Source: an uncultured bacterium (GTDB lineage: Bacteria > Desulfobacterota > Desulfovibrionia > Desulfovibrionales > Desulfovibrionaceae). Taken from it: a stretch of DNA of 7,111 bases. The notes under the pieces were generated by a model. The model was given only the letters and a program-made list of their open reading frames with translations, was not told where the DNA came from and searched no databases. The position numbers and the translations under genes are program-made. How positions within the stretch are numbered: the stretch's first letter is position 1; the number at the start of each line of letters is the position of its first letter. The stretch is from positions 1 through 7,111 of the forward strand of contig CAJMRA010000124.1 of NCBI GenBank assembly GCA_905215675.1, in the 5' to 3' direction. This document shows, one piece after another, positions 1-5,241 of this stretch.

Positions 1-60
1 AAGCTACGGGCATCGACAGCAGAGATAAGGGGGTTTCCTTCCCCCCAGAAGAACGCTTTC

Positions 61-127
61 GAGCGTTTCACCTTTGAAAAAGGTGAAAACGCGGGGCGGC
101 AGCACAGCGCCGCCCCGCCCGAAAGGA
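61..127 (+). repeat. Dispersed intergenic repeat, copy 1 (with internal hairpins)
   Basis: A 17-nt word at 64-80 (cgtttcacctttgaaaa) recurs exactly, in inverted orientation, at 5086-5102. The match continues with gaps: acgcgg at 89-94 and gcacagcgcc at 102-111 have counterparts in the same order at 5079-5074 and 5066-5057, followed by a C-rich stretch and aaag. Within this copy, 63-74 pairs with 80-92 (one bulged A), and 91-100 pairs perfectly with 109-118 around an 8-nt loop. The element lies just beyond the 3' end of the ribonuclease gene. It could be a REP/REPIN-like palindromic repeat or a reused terminator module; the sequence alone does not decide. Confidence 0.65.
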
Positions 128-158
128 AAAGGGGGAACGCCGCAAACGGCGCTCCCCC
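121..158 (-). terminator. Intrinsic terminator of the ribonuclease E/G gene
   Basis: Positions 131-142 pair with 147-158 around the 4-nt loop caaa: 11 of 12 pairs are Watson-Crick and there is one A-C mismatch. Read on the minus strand the stem is followed by TTTTCCTTTC (130 to 121), so it works for transcription coming from the ribonuclease gene, which ends about 20 nt upstream at 179. The plus-strand side has no T-run, so it looks unidirectional. Confidence 0.75.
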
Positions 159-178
159 GCGGATGTCCGGCTCCGGCG

Positions 179-2719
179 TCAGGGCCGGAAGACGATTTCA
201 ATGGATTTCTTGTATTCCTGCTCCATTTCGCGCAGCGTGTCGCGCTTGTGGTTCAGAAGATAGAGCGCCAGTTCCGGCGACGTTTCGTAGGCGATGCGGG
301 GCTGATGATTCTGCCCGCGCAGCTGGGCGCGCAGTTCGCGCAGCGCCTGCAACGACTGCCATTCCATGTTGCGGCGCTGTCCGGTGCCGCCGCAGTGCGG
401 GCAGGGTTCCATGGTGTTGGCCAGCGCCGACGTGCCCGTGCGCTGCCGGACGAGTTCCAGCAGACCGAAGGAACTCATGCGCCCCACGTCGTGCCGCGCG
501 CGATCGTTCTTCATGGCCTGACGCAGGGTCTTTTCCACTTCCTGCACATGCTTGCGGTCGCGCATCTCGATGAAGTCGATGACGACCTGTCCGCCCACGT
601 CCCGCAGCTTGAGCTGGCGGGCGATGGCTTCCGCGGCTTCCATGTTGGTCTTGTGGGCCATGGTTTCGAAATTGGTCTTGCCGGAAATCTTGCCGGAGTT
701 GATGTCCACCGCCATGAGGGCTTCCGTCTGATCGAAGACCAGCCGTCCGCCGGAAGGCAGATGCACCTCGCGGGCATAAATCTGATCCAGCTGACGCCGC
801 AGGTTGAAGCGTTCCCACAGGGACTGCCGCGCGTCCCCGTGCAGCTTGACCAGATCCTTCTTGCGCGGAAAGAGCAGCGAGACGGTCTCGCGGATGGTCT
901 CCGCCAGTTCGGCATTGTCCACCCATATTTCGCAGACGTCTTCCGTCAGGTAGTCGCGCACGGCCCGCTGCGGCAGGCCCGGTTCCTGATAGATGAGCGC
1001 CGGAGCCGTTTCTTCCGTGGCTTTCTTGCGGATATCGCGCCAGACACGCTTGAGATATTGCAGATCGTTTTTCAGCGTCGTTTTCGTGGTGCCCGCGCTG
1101 ACCGTGCGCACGATGACGCCGAGGCCCTGTCCGGGATCGATGCCGTTCATCATTTCGCGCAGACGGCTGCGTTCCTCCTCGCTTTCCACCTTGCGAGAAA
1201 CGCCGATTTGTTCCTGCCCCGGCGTCAGTACCAGAAAGCGCCCGGCCAGGGAAACCCAGGTCGTCAGAAAGGCTCCCTTGTTGCCGGTAGGTTCCTTGAC
1301 CACCTGCACCAGCACTTCCTGCCCGGTTTTCAGAACCTTCTGAATGGGCGGGAACTTCTTGCCCCGGGCGGGTTCATGCGGCGCGAGATAATATTCGGGA
1401 TGCACCTCGTCTATCTGGAGGAAGCCGTTCTTGCCCGTGCCGTAGCTGACGAACGCCGCCTGAAGGTTGGTGTCGATGTTGTGAATGACGCCCTTGTAGA
1501 TGTTGCCCTTGAGCTTGCGCTGGTGGAGCATGTCCAGATAGTACTCCAGCACGAGGCCCTCTTCGGAAAGGGCCACTTCCACCTGTTCGCCGGGCACGAC
1601 GCTGATGAACATGCGCTTGCGCCCCGCGGCGGCCTTGGCCTTGACGGCGGCCGCGCGGACGCCGCCCTTCTTGCCGCCGCCTTCGCGCTCGCCGGTTTTT
1701 TCCTCGTCGTCCTCCGCGATGTCGTCCAGTTCCTCGGGAGACTCGGCGGGAAAGGAACTGCCGCCCGGCTGCAACGGATTGGCGTCGGGATCAAGGCTTT
1801 CCACCACGCGCAGGTCGTCGTCGTTTTCGGCGTTGTCCTGCCCGGCGTCGTCGGCGACGGGGAGTTCGGCCGGACGTTTCTTGCGGTTGCGGCCGCGACC
1901 GCCGCGACGGCCCCGACGGCTTTTGCGGTGCGGCGTTTCCGGGCTTTCTCCGGCGTCGTCCGCCCGTGTTTCGGGCTCCGGCGTCGCCGCGGCTTCCGGG
2001 GATGCGGCCTGTTCGTCCCGTGCCTCGGCGGATTCGGCCGGAACGCCGGTTTTTTCGGAAAGGGGAGGCTCGACCGGCGGTGTCCCGTCCGCGGACGGCG
2101 AGTCCGCGCCGTTGTTCGCGCCGTTGTCCGCCGGGGCGGTTTCCGCGACGCTTGCCACCGCGGCCGAGGAACGCGAACGGCGGCGTCCGCTCCTGCCGCT
2201 GGCGGGGGCCGTTTCGGCGTCGGAGGCGCGGGCTTCCACATCAAGCACCTGTTCCGCGACGCTGGGTTCCTCCGCGGCCGCGGGGGCGTCCTCTTTCTTG
2301 CTGCGCCGTGTGCGGCGGGCGCGGGCGGGACGCGGCGGCGTCTCGTCGGCGGATGCGGCGTTTTCATCGGCGGGCGCGGGGGGGTCCGTCGCGCCTGTTT
2401 CCGTTTCCTTTTCCGTTTTTTTCCCGGCGGTCTTTCCGGTCTTCTTGCTGCCGCGACGGGAGCGGGCGGGGCGTGCGGGGGCGGCCTCCGGCGTTTCTTC
2501 GGGCGCGGCGGCCGGAGGTTCGACGCTGGTTTCCGCCGGGCTTTCGGCGGGTTCGCCGACGGCCGCGGATGCGCGGCCTGTGGTGCGGCGGCGGGAGGCC
2601 CGGCGGGTTCCGGCGGGCTTTTCGGGTTCGACGGGAGGTTCGGCCGCGGTTCCGGAAGCGGCCATGGTCGGCGTTTCAGCCGCAATGACTGCGGCCGGAG
2701 AATCCTTTGCTTCGGTCAT
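179..2719 (-). CDS. rne: Rne/Rng-family endoribonuclease with long N-terminal disordered extension
   Basis: The product is an 846-residue single-strand-specific endoribonuclease of the RNase E/G family, which cleaves AU-rich RNA in mRNA decay and in rRNA and tRNA processing. The core begins near residue 368 (KRMFISVV) and aligns with E. coli RNase E at a constant offset of about 369: S1 domain around NIYKG (406-410); 5'-monophosphate sensor VIVRT (R538/T539, equivalent to R169/T170); catalytic aspartates D672 (AVDINSG) and D715 (VIDFIEM), equivalent to D303 and D346; zinc-link CPHCGGTG (C773, C776). The protein ends soon after the zinc-link, so the core has RNase G size and lacks the C-terminal scaffold of E. 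coli RNase E. Residues 1-367 are Ala/Pro/Glu-rich with basic blocks at about 39-49, 82-101, 130-142, 175-184, 264-282 and 350-369. The ATG is preceded by AAAGGA at 5-nt spacing. The frame stays open upstream to 3238, but that stretch does not look coding. The choice between rne and rng as a name is uncertain. Confidence 0.95.
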   Translation of the reverse strand: MTEAKDSPAAVIAAETPTMAASGTAAEPPVEPEKPAGTRRASRRRTTGRASAAVGEPAESPAETSVEPPAAAPEETPEAAPARPARSRRGSKKTGKTAGKKTEKETETGATDPPAPADENAASADETPPRPARARRTRRSKKEDAPAAAEEPSVAEQVLDVEARASDAETAPASGRSGRRRSRSSAAVASVAETAPADNGANNGADSPSADGTPPVEPPLSEKTGVPAESAEARDEQAASPEAAATPEPETRADDAGESPETPHRKSRRGRRGGRGRNRKKRPAELPVADDAGQDNAENDDDLRVVESLDPDANPLQPGGSSFPAESPEELDDIAEDDEEKTGEREGGGKKGGVRAAAVKAKAAAGRKRMFISVVPGEQVEVALSEEGLVLEYYLDMLHQRKLKGNIYKGVIHNIDTNLQAAFVSYGTGKNGFLQIDEVHPEYYLAPHEPARGKKFPPIQKVLKTGQEVLVQVVKEPTGNKGAFLTTWVSLAGRFLVLTPGQEQIGVSRKVESEEERSRLREMMNGIDPGQGLGVIVRTVSAGTTKTTLKNDLQYLKRVWRDIRKKATEETAPALIYQEPGLPQRAVRDYLTEDVCEIWVDNAELAETIRETVSLLFPRKKDLVKLHGDARQSLWERFNLRRQLDQIYAREVHLPSGGRLVFDQTEALMAVDINSGKISGKTNFETMAHKTNMEAAEAIARQLKLRDVGGQVVIDFIEMRDRKHVQEVEKTLRQAMKNDRARHDVGRMSSFGLLELVRQRTGTSALANTMEPCPHCGGTGQRRNMEWQSLQALRELRAQLRGQNHQPRIAYETSPELALYLLNHKRDTLREMEQEYKKSIEIVFRP

Positions 2720-2724
2720 AAAAA

Positions 2725-2730
2725 TCCTTT
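2725..2730 (-). promoter_or_regulatory. Ribosome binding site fixing the ribonuclease start
   Basis: On the minus strand AAAGGA lies 5 nt (TTTTT) ahead of the ATG at 2719. This supports the 846-residue start over the in-frame ATGs further upstream, which would add up to 173 residues. Confidence 0.75.
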
Positions 2731-2852
2731 TTGCCAGAGATGACGGCGAAAATGTCGGCCCGACGCCCCGGCGCTGCGACGCCCGGAAGGGAGCCCGCCG
2801 TCCGGGGGCGTGCAAAGATCGGCTCTGCACGGCGCGGACCGCAAAAAATATC

Positions 2853-2869
2853 TTGAACCCGTGGTTCAA
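2853..2869. promoter_or_regulatory. Perfect 7-bp inverted repeat, operator-like, upstream of the ribonuclease gene
   Basis: TTGAACC and GGTTCAA flank a 3-nt spacer (CGT). On the minus strand the palindrome is followed directly by GATATTTTTT. A GATATT -10 box with 17-nt spacing would place a poor -35 (TTTTCT) just before the palindrome, so that the palindrome would fill the spacer. That makes it a possible operator or a small RNA hairpin in the leader. No known regulator motif was recognised. Confidence 0.3.
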
Positions 2870-3181
2870 AGAAAAGTCGCTTGAGAAAGAAGGGAACACG
2901 CGGCCCCGGAAGGGGCTGGAATCGCTCCTTTTCCGAAGATCGGGAACGTCGGAGACGAGCCGTTCGGCGCGGGGGAGACGCGACGCGCCCCGGAAGACGT
3001 AGTCCGGCGGCCGTCCCGTTTCCCGGAACGCGGCGCTGCGCGGCGGGATGTCAGCGGAAGACGGCCGGGGACGGGCGCGCGTTCTCGCGGACAGGGCGTG
3101 TTCTGTGCGCATACTGCCCCAACGATACGTCGGATGCAAGCAGGGAAACGCGCCTTGCGGAAAAAGACCTGTCCGGGCGCG

Positions 3182-3224
3182 AAAACGACGGGGGAGCGTC
3201 CGCGACGCGCGCGGACGCTCCCCC
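3182..3224 (-). terminator. Intrinsic terminator of the unknown membrane-protein gene
   Basis: A perfect 15-bp stem (3190-3204 with 3210-3224) surrounds a 5-nt loop. On the minus strand it is followed by GTCGTTTTC, a short T-run. It starts about 20 nt after the stop codon of the membrane-protein gene at 3246. The plus side has no T-run. It separates the membrane-protein transcript from the ribonuclease gene, so the two are probably not one operon. Confidence 0.75.
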
Positions 3225-3245
3225 GGATTGTCGGACAAAAGCGGG

Positions 3246-4169
3246 TTACATCAGGACGCCGACCAGCGGCGCGACCAGCAGAACCAGAAGCCAGGGCAGC
3301 ATGCAGAGTCCCAGCGAACGGGCCAGCCCCGGACGGCAGAAGATCAGCAGGCTGAGCAGCATGAACAGGGTGCGGAAAAACAGGGGAGAGCGCAGGACGC
3401 CGACGACGCCCGGCGTGGGACCGTGCAGATAGATACCGCTCAGAAGAAGATTACTCCACTGATCGATGCAGCCCGGCAGAAAGCCCACGACGCCCCAGAG
3501 GGCGCACCAGCGCGCCGCCTTTTCAAAATGGGCGGGATCCGCCAGTTCCGCCCGATCCCGCAGCATGCAGACAAGGACGACGCCCGCGCCCCCGGCAAAC
3601 GACAGATCCCCGAAGGCGCTGTGAAGCGTCTTGCGCAGCAGGGTCGTCAGGTAGGTAGTCTGATCCATGCCCTGGGGCGGGGTGCCGAAGACGCCTTCCA
3701 TGCTGAAAAAGGCGACGGTGAAGCAGACGGCGGCCCCCAGTCCCGCCAGCAGGACGGGGAGCACGACGGAGATGTCGTAGCGGCTTTCCTCCAGCGGTTC
3801 CGCCGCGTCCGGTACGGGAAAGGCCGTTGCCTTCCTGTAGGCCAGATAGACGCAGCCGAGCCCGGCGGCCCAGCAGCCTACGGCCAGATAGAGATTCTTG
3901 CGCATGGCGTCGGCCAGGGCTGCGGGCGGTCCGGGTTCGATGCCGAAGACAAGGCTGTAGTAGAACCAGTAATACACGCACCCGGCGAGGGCTGTTGCCA
4001 GGCAGAGACGCGCCAGTCTGGCCCCGCCCCAGAGGCACAGGCGTCCGTGGCTGCGACGGCCGACCGCCAGCGTCAGGGCAAGGACCAGAGGCAGCGCCAG
4101 CGCCGTGCCGGCCAGCACCTGAAAAACATTGCTCAGCAACATCATGAAGGCGAGAATATGACCCGTCAT
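3246..4169 (-). CDS. Polytopic inner-membrane protein of unknown function
   Basis: I do not recognise this 307-residue protein. Hydrophobic stretches suggest about eight membrane segments: roughly 10-37, 52-76, 93-111, 133-156, 186-203, 221-238, 262-279 and 286-306. Loops of note are the charged stretch at about 112-132, the loop 157-182 (MEGVFGTPPQGMDQTTY) before a LHSAFGDLSFAGG segment, and 204-220. Histidines are at 4, 41, 183, 214 and 249; there is no CXXCH motif and no GRQPW motif of cytochrome bd subunit I, so a heme role is not supported. No signal peptide or catalytic motif is visible. The start at 4169 is chosen because GGAG lies 5 nt ahead; an ATG at 4256 in the same frame would add 29 residues that run through a terminator-like hairpin and lack a good ribosome binding site. 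It is divergent from mntP, and a terminator follows it. The even codon style and long open frame make it a real gene. Confidence 0.8.
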   Translation of the reverse strand: MTGHILAFMMLLSNVFQVLAGTALALPLVLALTLAVGRRSHGRLCLWGGARLARLCLATALAGCVYYWFYYSLVFGIEPGPPAALADAMRKNLYLAVGCWAAGLGCVYLAYRKATAFPVPDAAEPLEESRYDISVVLPVLLAGLGAAVCFTVAFFSMEGVFGTPPQGMDQTTYLTTLLRKTLHSAFGDLSFAGGAGVVLVCMLRDRAELADPAHFEKAARWCALWGVVGFLPGCIDQWSNLLLSGIYLHGPTPGVVGVLRSPLFFRTLFMLLSLLIFCRPGLARSLGLCMLPWLLVLLVAPLVGVLM

Positions 4170-4174
4170 GCACA

Positions 4175-4178
4175 CTCC
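4175..4178 (-). promoter_or_regulatory. Ribosome binding site of the unknown membrane protein
   Basis: GGAG on the minus strand with 5 nt (TGTGC) before the ATG at 4169 decides the start. It can pair, with one bulged U at 4174, to a CACCUCC element in the leader (4230 to 4224), so access to it might be regulated. Confidence 0.65.
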
Positions 4179-4181
4179 AGC

Positions 4182-4214
4182 AAAAAAATATGGCGGCCGC
4201 AACAATTGCGGCCG
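4182..4214 (-). terminator. Terminator-like hairpin in the leader of the membrane-protein gene
   Basis: A perfect 9-bp stem (4194-4202 with 4206-4214, loop of 3) is followed on the minus strand by CCATA and seven consecutive T (4188 to 4182). The ribosome binding site begins only a few nt further on. The plus side has no T-run. No minus-strand gene ends upstream, since mntP is divergent, so this hairpin would act on the leader of the membrane-protein transcript as an attenuator, or stop an antisense transcript leaving mntP. As DNA it is also a long palindrome in the divergent promoter region and could instead be a protein site. Confidence 0.55.
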
Positions 4215-4275
4215 TAATCTCCCGGAGGTGATAAACCGTAACCGCGGCGCGCGCAAGCCCGGCGGAAGAACAGGC

Positions 4276-4305
4276 TTGTCAGGGCGGGGCCGTACAGGCT
4301 ATGAA
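4276..4305 (+). promoter_or_regulatory. Candidate sigma-70 promoter of mntP
   Basis: TTGTCA (4276-4281; 5 of 6 matches to TTGACA) and TATGAA (4300-4305; 4 of 6 to TATAAT) are separated by 18 nt. Transcription would begin near 4312, giving a leader of about 16 nt that still includes the AAGGAG ribosome binding site. This would put the upstream ATG at 4301 inside the -10 box and so outside the mRNA. There is no room for a riboswitch with this promoter. Confidence 0.45.
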
Positions 4306-4316
4306 GCTTGCCAGTC

Positions 4317-4322
4317 AAGGAG
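4317..4322 (+). promoter_or_regulatory. Ribosome binding site of mntP
   Basis: AAGGAG with 5-nt spacing to the ATG at 4328. This strong site decides against the in-frame ATG at 4301. Confidence 0.85.
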
Positions 4323-4327
4323 CGTGC

Positions 4328-4906
4328 ATGTCCATTCTTGAGATTTTTCTTCTGGCTGCGGCCCTGTCCATGGACGCTTTCGCGGTCGCCGTGGCTTCCG
4401 GGTGCGCCGTGCGTTCGGCGACGTTGCGCCAGTATGTGCGCGTCGGCGGCGCGTTCGGTCTGTTTCAGTGCCTGATGCCTCTGGCAGGCTGGCTGCTGGG
4501 CAGCACGGTGCATCGCTATATCGAGGCCTGGGATCACTGGGTGGCTTTCGGGCTTCTGGCATGGGTCGGCGGCAACATGGTGGTGCAGGGCGTCCGGGGG
4601 CTGCGCCGGGGGGCCGAAAGCGACGCCTGCCCGCGCGTGGACCCCACGGCCGGGCGGAATCTCTGGCTGCTGGCCGTGGCCACCAGTATCGACGCCTTTG
4701 CCGTGGGCCTGAGTCTGGCGCTCACCAATACGGGAATCCTCTTTCCGGCGGTGGTCATCGGCGTGGTCTGCGCCGCCATTTCCGCAGGCGGCATACATAT
4801 CGGCGCGACGCTTTCCCGGTTGCGCGTCGTCAACCGTTTTGCCGAGCTGCTGGGCGGTCTGGCCCTCTGGGGCATCGGCCTCAATATCCTGCGGCAGAGT
4901 CTGTAG
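4328..4906 (+). CDS. mntP: Manganese efflux pump MntP
   Basis: A 192-residue inner-membrane Mn2+ exporter (DUF204/MntP family; E. coli MntP is 188 residues). The family's internal duplication is visible: LSMDAFAVAVASG near the N terminus (D16) and TSIDAFAVGLSLAL in the second half (D122), each carrying the acidic residue that in MntP is needed for transport. The usual AELLGGLALWGIGLNIL ending holds E174. About six membrane segments are seen: 4-24, 37-59, 70-90, 113-133, 137-160 and 171-190, with a short polar loop at 91-111. The start at 4328 rests on the AAGGAG site and on the family-typical MSILEIFLL beginning. It is transcribed away from the unknown membrane protein, with about 158 nt between the two starts. 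MntP is often controlled by MntR or a yybP-ykoY Mn2+ riboswitch; I see neither here. Confidence 0.95.
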   Translation: MSILEIFLLAAALSMDAFAVAVASGCAVRSATLRQYVRVGGAFGLFQCLMPLAGWLLGSTVHRYIEAWDHWVAFGLLAWVGGNMVVQGVRGLRRGAESDACPRVDPTAGRNLWLLAVATSIDAFAVGLSLALTNTGILFPAVVIGVVCAAISAGGIHIGATLSRLRVVNRFAELLGGLALWGIGLNILRQSL

Positions 4907-5020
4907 CGCCTGCGGAGCGCTGTCCCGCGCCGGAGAGCCGTTTACGGCGGGCGCGCGGGGGCTCCATGTTCAATTTGAAATGCGTTGCGCTGCAAACCAG
5001 ACGGCCTTGTTGTTTCTCTA

Positions 5021-5041
5021 AAAAAAACGCGGTTTTTCCGC
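5021..5041 (-). terminator. Short minus-strand hairpin with T-run
   Basis: On the minus strand GCGG-AAAAA-CCGC (5041 to 5029) is followed by G and a run of T from the A-tract at 5021-5027. The stem is only 4 bp. The alternative plus-strand fold AAAAAC/GTTTTT (5023-5028 with 5032-5037) is A/T-rich. It could be a weak bidirectional terminator between mntP and the chemoreceptor gene. It directly adjoins repeat copy 2 and may be part of it. Confidence 0.3.
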
Positions 5042-5044
5042 TCA

Positions 5045-5102
5045 CTTTGGGCCGGGGGCGCTGTGCCGCAGCTCCGCGTTTGCCGTTTTCAAAGGTGAAA
5101 CG
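5045..5102 (-). repeat. Dispersed intergenic repeat, copy 2
   Basis: Read on the minus strand from 5102, this matches the plus strand from 64: 17 identical nt, then acgcgg, then gcacagcgcc, then a C-rich stretch and aaag, in the same order with small indels. The predicted hairpins are weaker than in copy 1 because compensating bases have changed. Its outer end abuts the AT-rich pocket upstream of the chemoreceptor gene, so if the promoter lies there the repeat supplies the -35 region. Confidence 0.65.
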
Positions 5103-5140
5103 ATCTAATATATTGATATAAATTGATTGTTTTGTGATTT
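5103..5140 (+). promoter_or_regulatory. AT-rich pocket, probable promoter region of the chemoreceptor gene
   Basis: This segment is strikingly AT-rich against a GC-rich background and contains TATAAA at 5117-5122 (5 of 6 to the -10 consensus) and TAATAT at 5106-5111. No good -35 is present at the right distance; GGTGAA at 5094-5099 is weak. I saw no sigma-28 (GCCGATAA) or sigma-54 (TGGCAC-N5-TTGC) match. The resulting leader would be about 110 nt. Confidence 0.4.
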
Positions 5141-5228
5141 TCCCCGAAAGGGCGTTGGCTTCCCCGTCCAAAGATGGTACTCGCAAAAGACCGCGCAAAA
5201 CGTCGCCGCGCCGCGTTTTGCAGCTTGC

Positions 5229-5235
5229 AAGGAGG
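5229..5235 (+). promoter_or_regulatory. Ribosome binding site fixing the GTG start of the chemoreceptor
   Basis: AAGGAGG, a full match to the anti-SD core, lies 6 nt ahead of the GTG at 5242. It overrides the in-frame ATG at 5134, which has no comparable site. Confidence 0.85.
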
Positions 5236-5241
5236 TGGGCC

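Larger units (their letters stand above)
1..178. other. Gene-free left edge with clustered hairpins
   Basis: I support no gene here. One reading frame on the plus strand ends at a TAA at 26-28 and another at a TGA at 75-77, so the tail of a gene entering from the left is possible but cannot be judged from so few codons. Visible structures in order are: a G5/C6 hairpin (29-33 with 41-46, loop of 7); a perfect 6-bp stem around a TTCG loop (52-57 with 62-67); a hairpin at 63-92; a perfect 10-bp stem (91-100 with 109-118); and the ribonuclease terminator at 131-158. Such a chain of hairpins suggests an intergenic zone where transcripts from both sides may end. Confidence 0.6.
2720..3189 (-). promoter_or_regulatory. 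Long upstream/leader region of the ribonuclease gene
   Basis: About 470 nt lie between the terminator of the membrane-protein gene and the ribonuclease start, with no supported gene on either strand. Visible elements are an AT-richer pocket at about 2843-2895 with a perfect inverted repeat, and an 8-bp complementary pair (3008-3015 with 3060-3067) enclosing further GC-rich self-complementary sequence. E. coli rne is known to carry a long structured 5' UTR through which RNase E limits its own expression; a similar role here is inference. I could not identify a convincing -35/-10 promoter. Confidence 0.4.
4907..5241. other. Gene-free interval between mntP and the chemoreceptor gene
   Basis: No supported gene in 335 nt. 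Just after mntP there is a weak 5-bp stem (4905-4909 with 4917-4921) without a T-run, so the mntP terminator is unclear. An odd palindrome TTCAATTTGAA lies at 4969-4979. Then come an A-run/T-run hairpin at 5021-5041, a dispersed repeat copy at 5045-5102, an AT-rich pocket at 5103-5140, and the leader of the chemoreceptor gene ending in a strong ribosome binding site. Confidence 0.6.

Noticed and set aside
74..2743. An 889-codon open frame on the plus strand opposite the ribonuclease gene
   Set aside because: It is a mirror of the GC-rich ribonuclease codons. The product has no recognisable domain, is full of Gly/Arg/Phe low complexity, and the minus strand encodes a textbook RNase E/G core.
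3190..3224. The perfect 15-bp palindrome as a protein-binding operator
   Set aside because: Its place just after a stop codon, with a T-run on the matching strand, fits a terminator better.
2720..3238. In-frame extension of the ribonuclease by 173 residues
   Set aside because: The frame is open, but the segment runs through the upstream terminator and an AT-richer non-coding pocket. The ATG at 2719 has a good ribosome binding site.
3246..4169. Cytochrome bd-type or other heme membrane subunit
   Set aside because: The protein has several histidines in or near membrane segments, but no GRQPW motif, no CXXCH and no paired-histidine pattern that I could place.
4170..4256. Upstream ATG for the unknown membrane protein
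   Set aside because: It would translate through a terminator-like palindrome and lacks a ribosome binding site. The start at 4169 has GGAG at good spacing.
4301..4327. Upstream ATG for MntP adding nine residues
   Set aside because: No ribosome binding site precedes it, it overlaps the likely -10 box, and the ATG at 4328 has AAGGAG and the family-typical N terminus.
4190..4327. yybP-ykoY manganese riboswitch upstream of mntP
   Set aside because: I looked for its conserved GGGGAGUAG and CCUUACG-type elements and did not find them. The likely promoter leaves only about 16 nt of leader.
5134..5241. Upstream ATG giving the chemoreceptor 36 more residues
   Set aside because: The GTG at 5242 has a perfect AAGGAGG site and yields the usual short N terminus before TM1. 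The extension is Arg/Lys-rich and unlike chemoreceptor starts.
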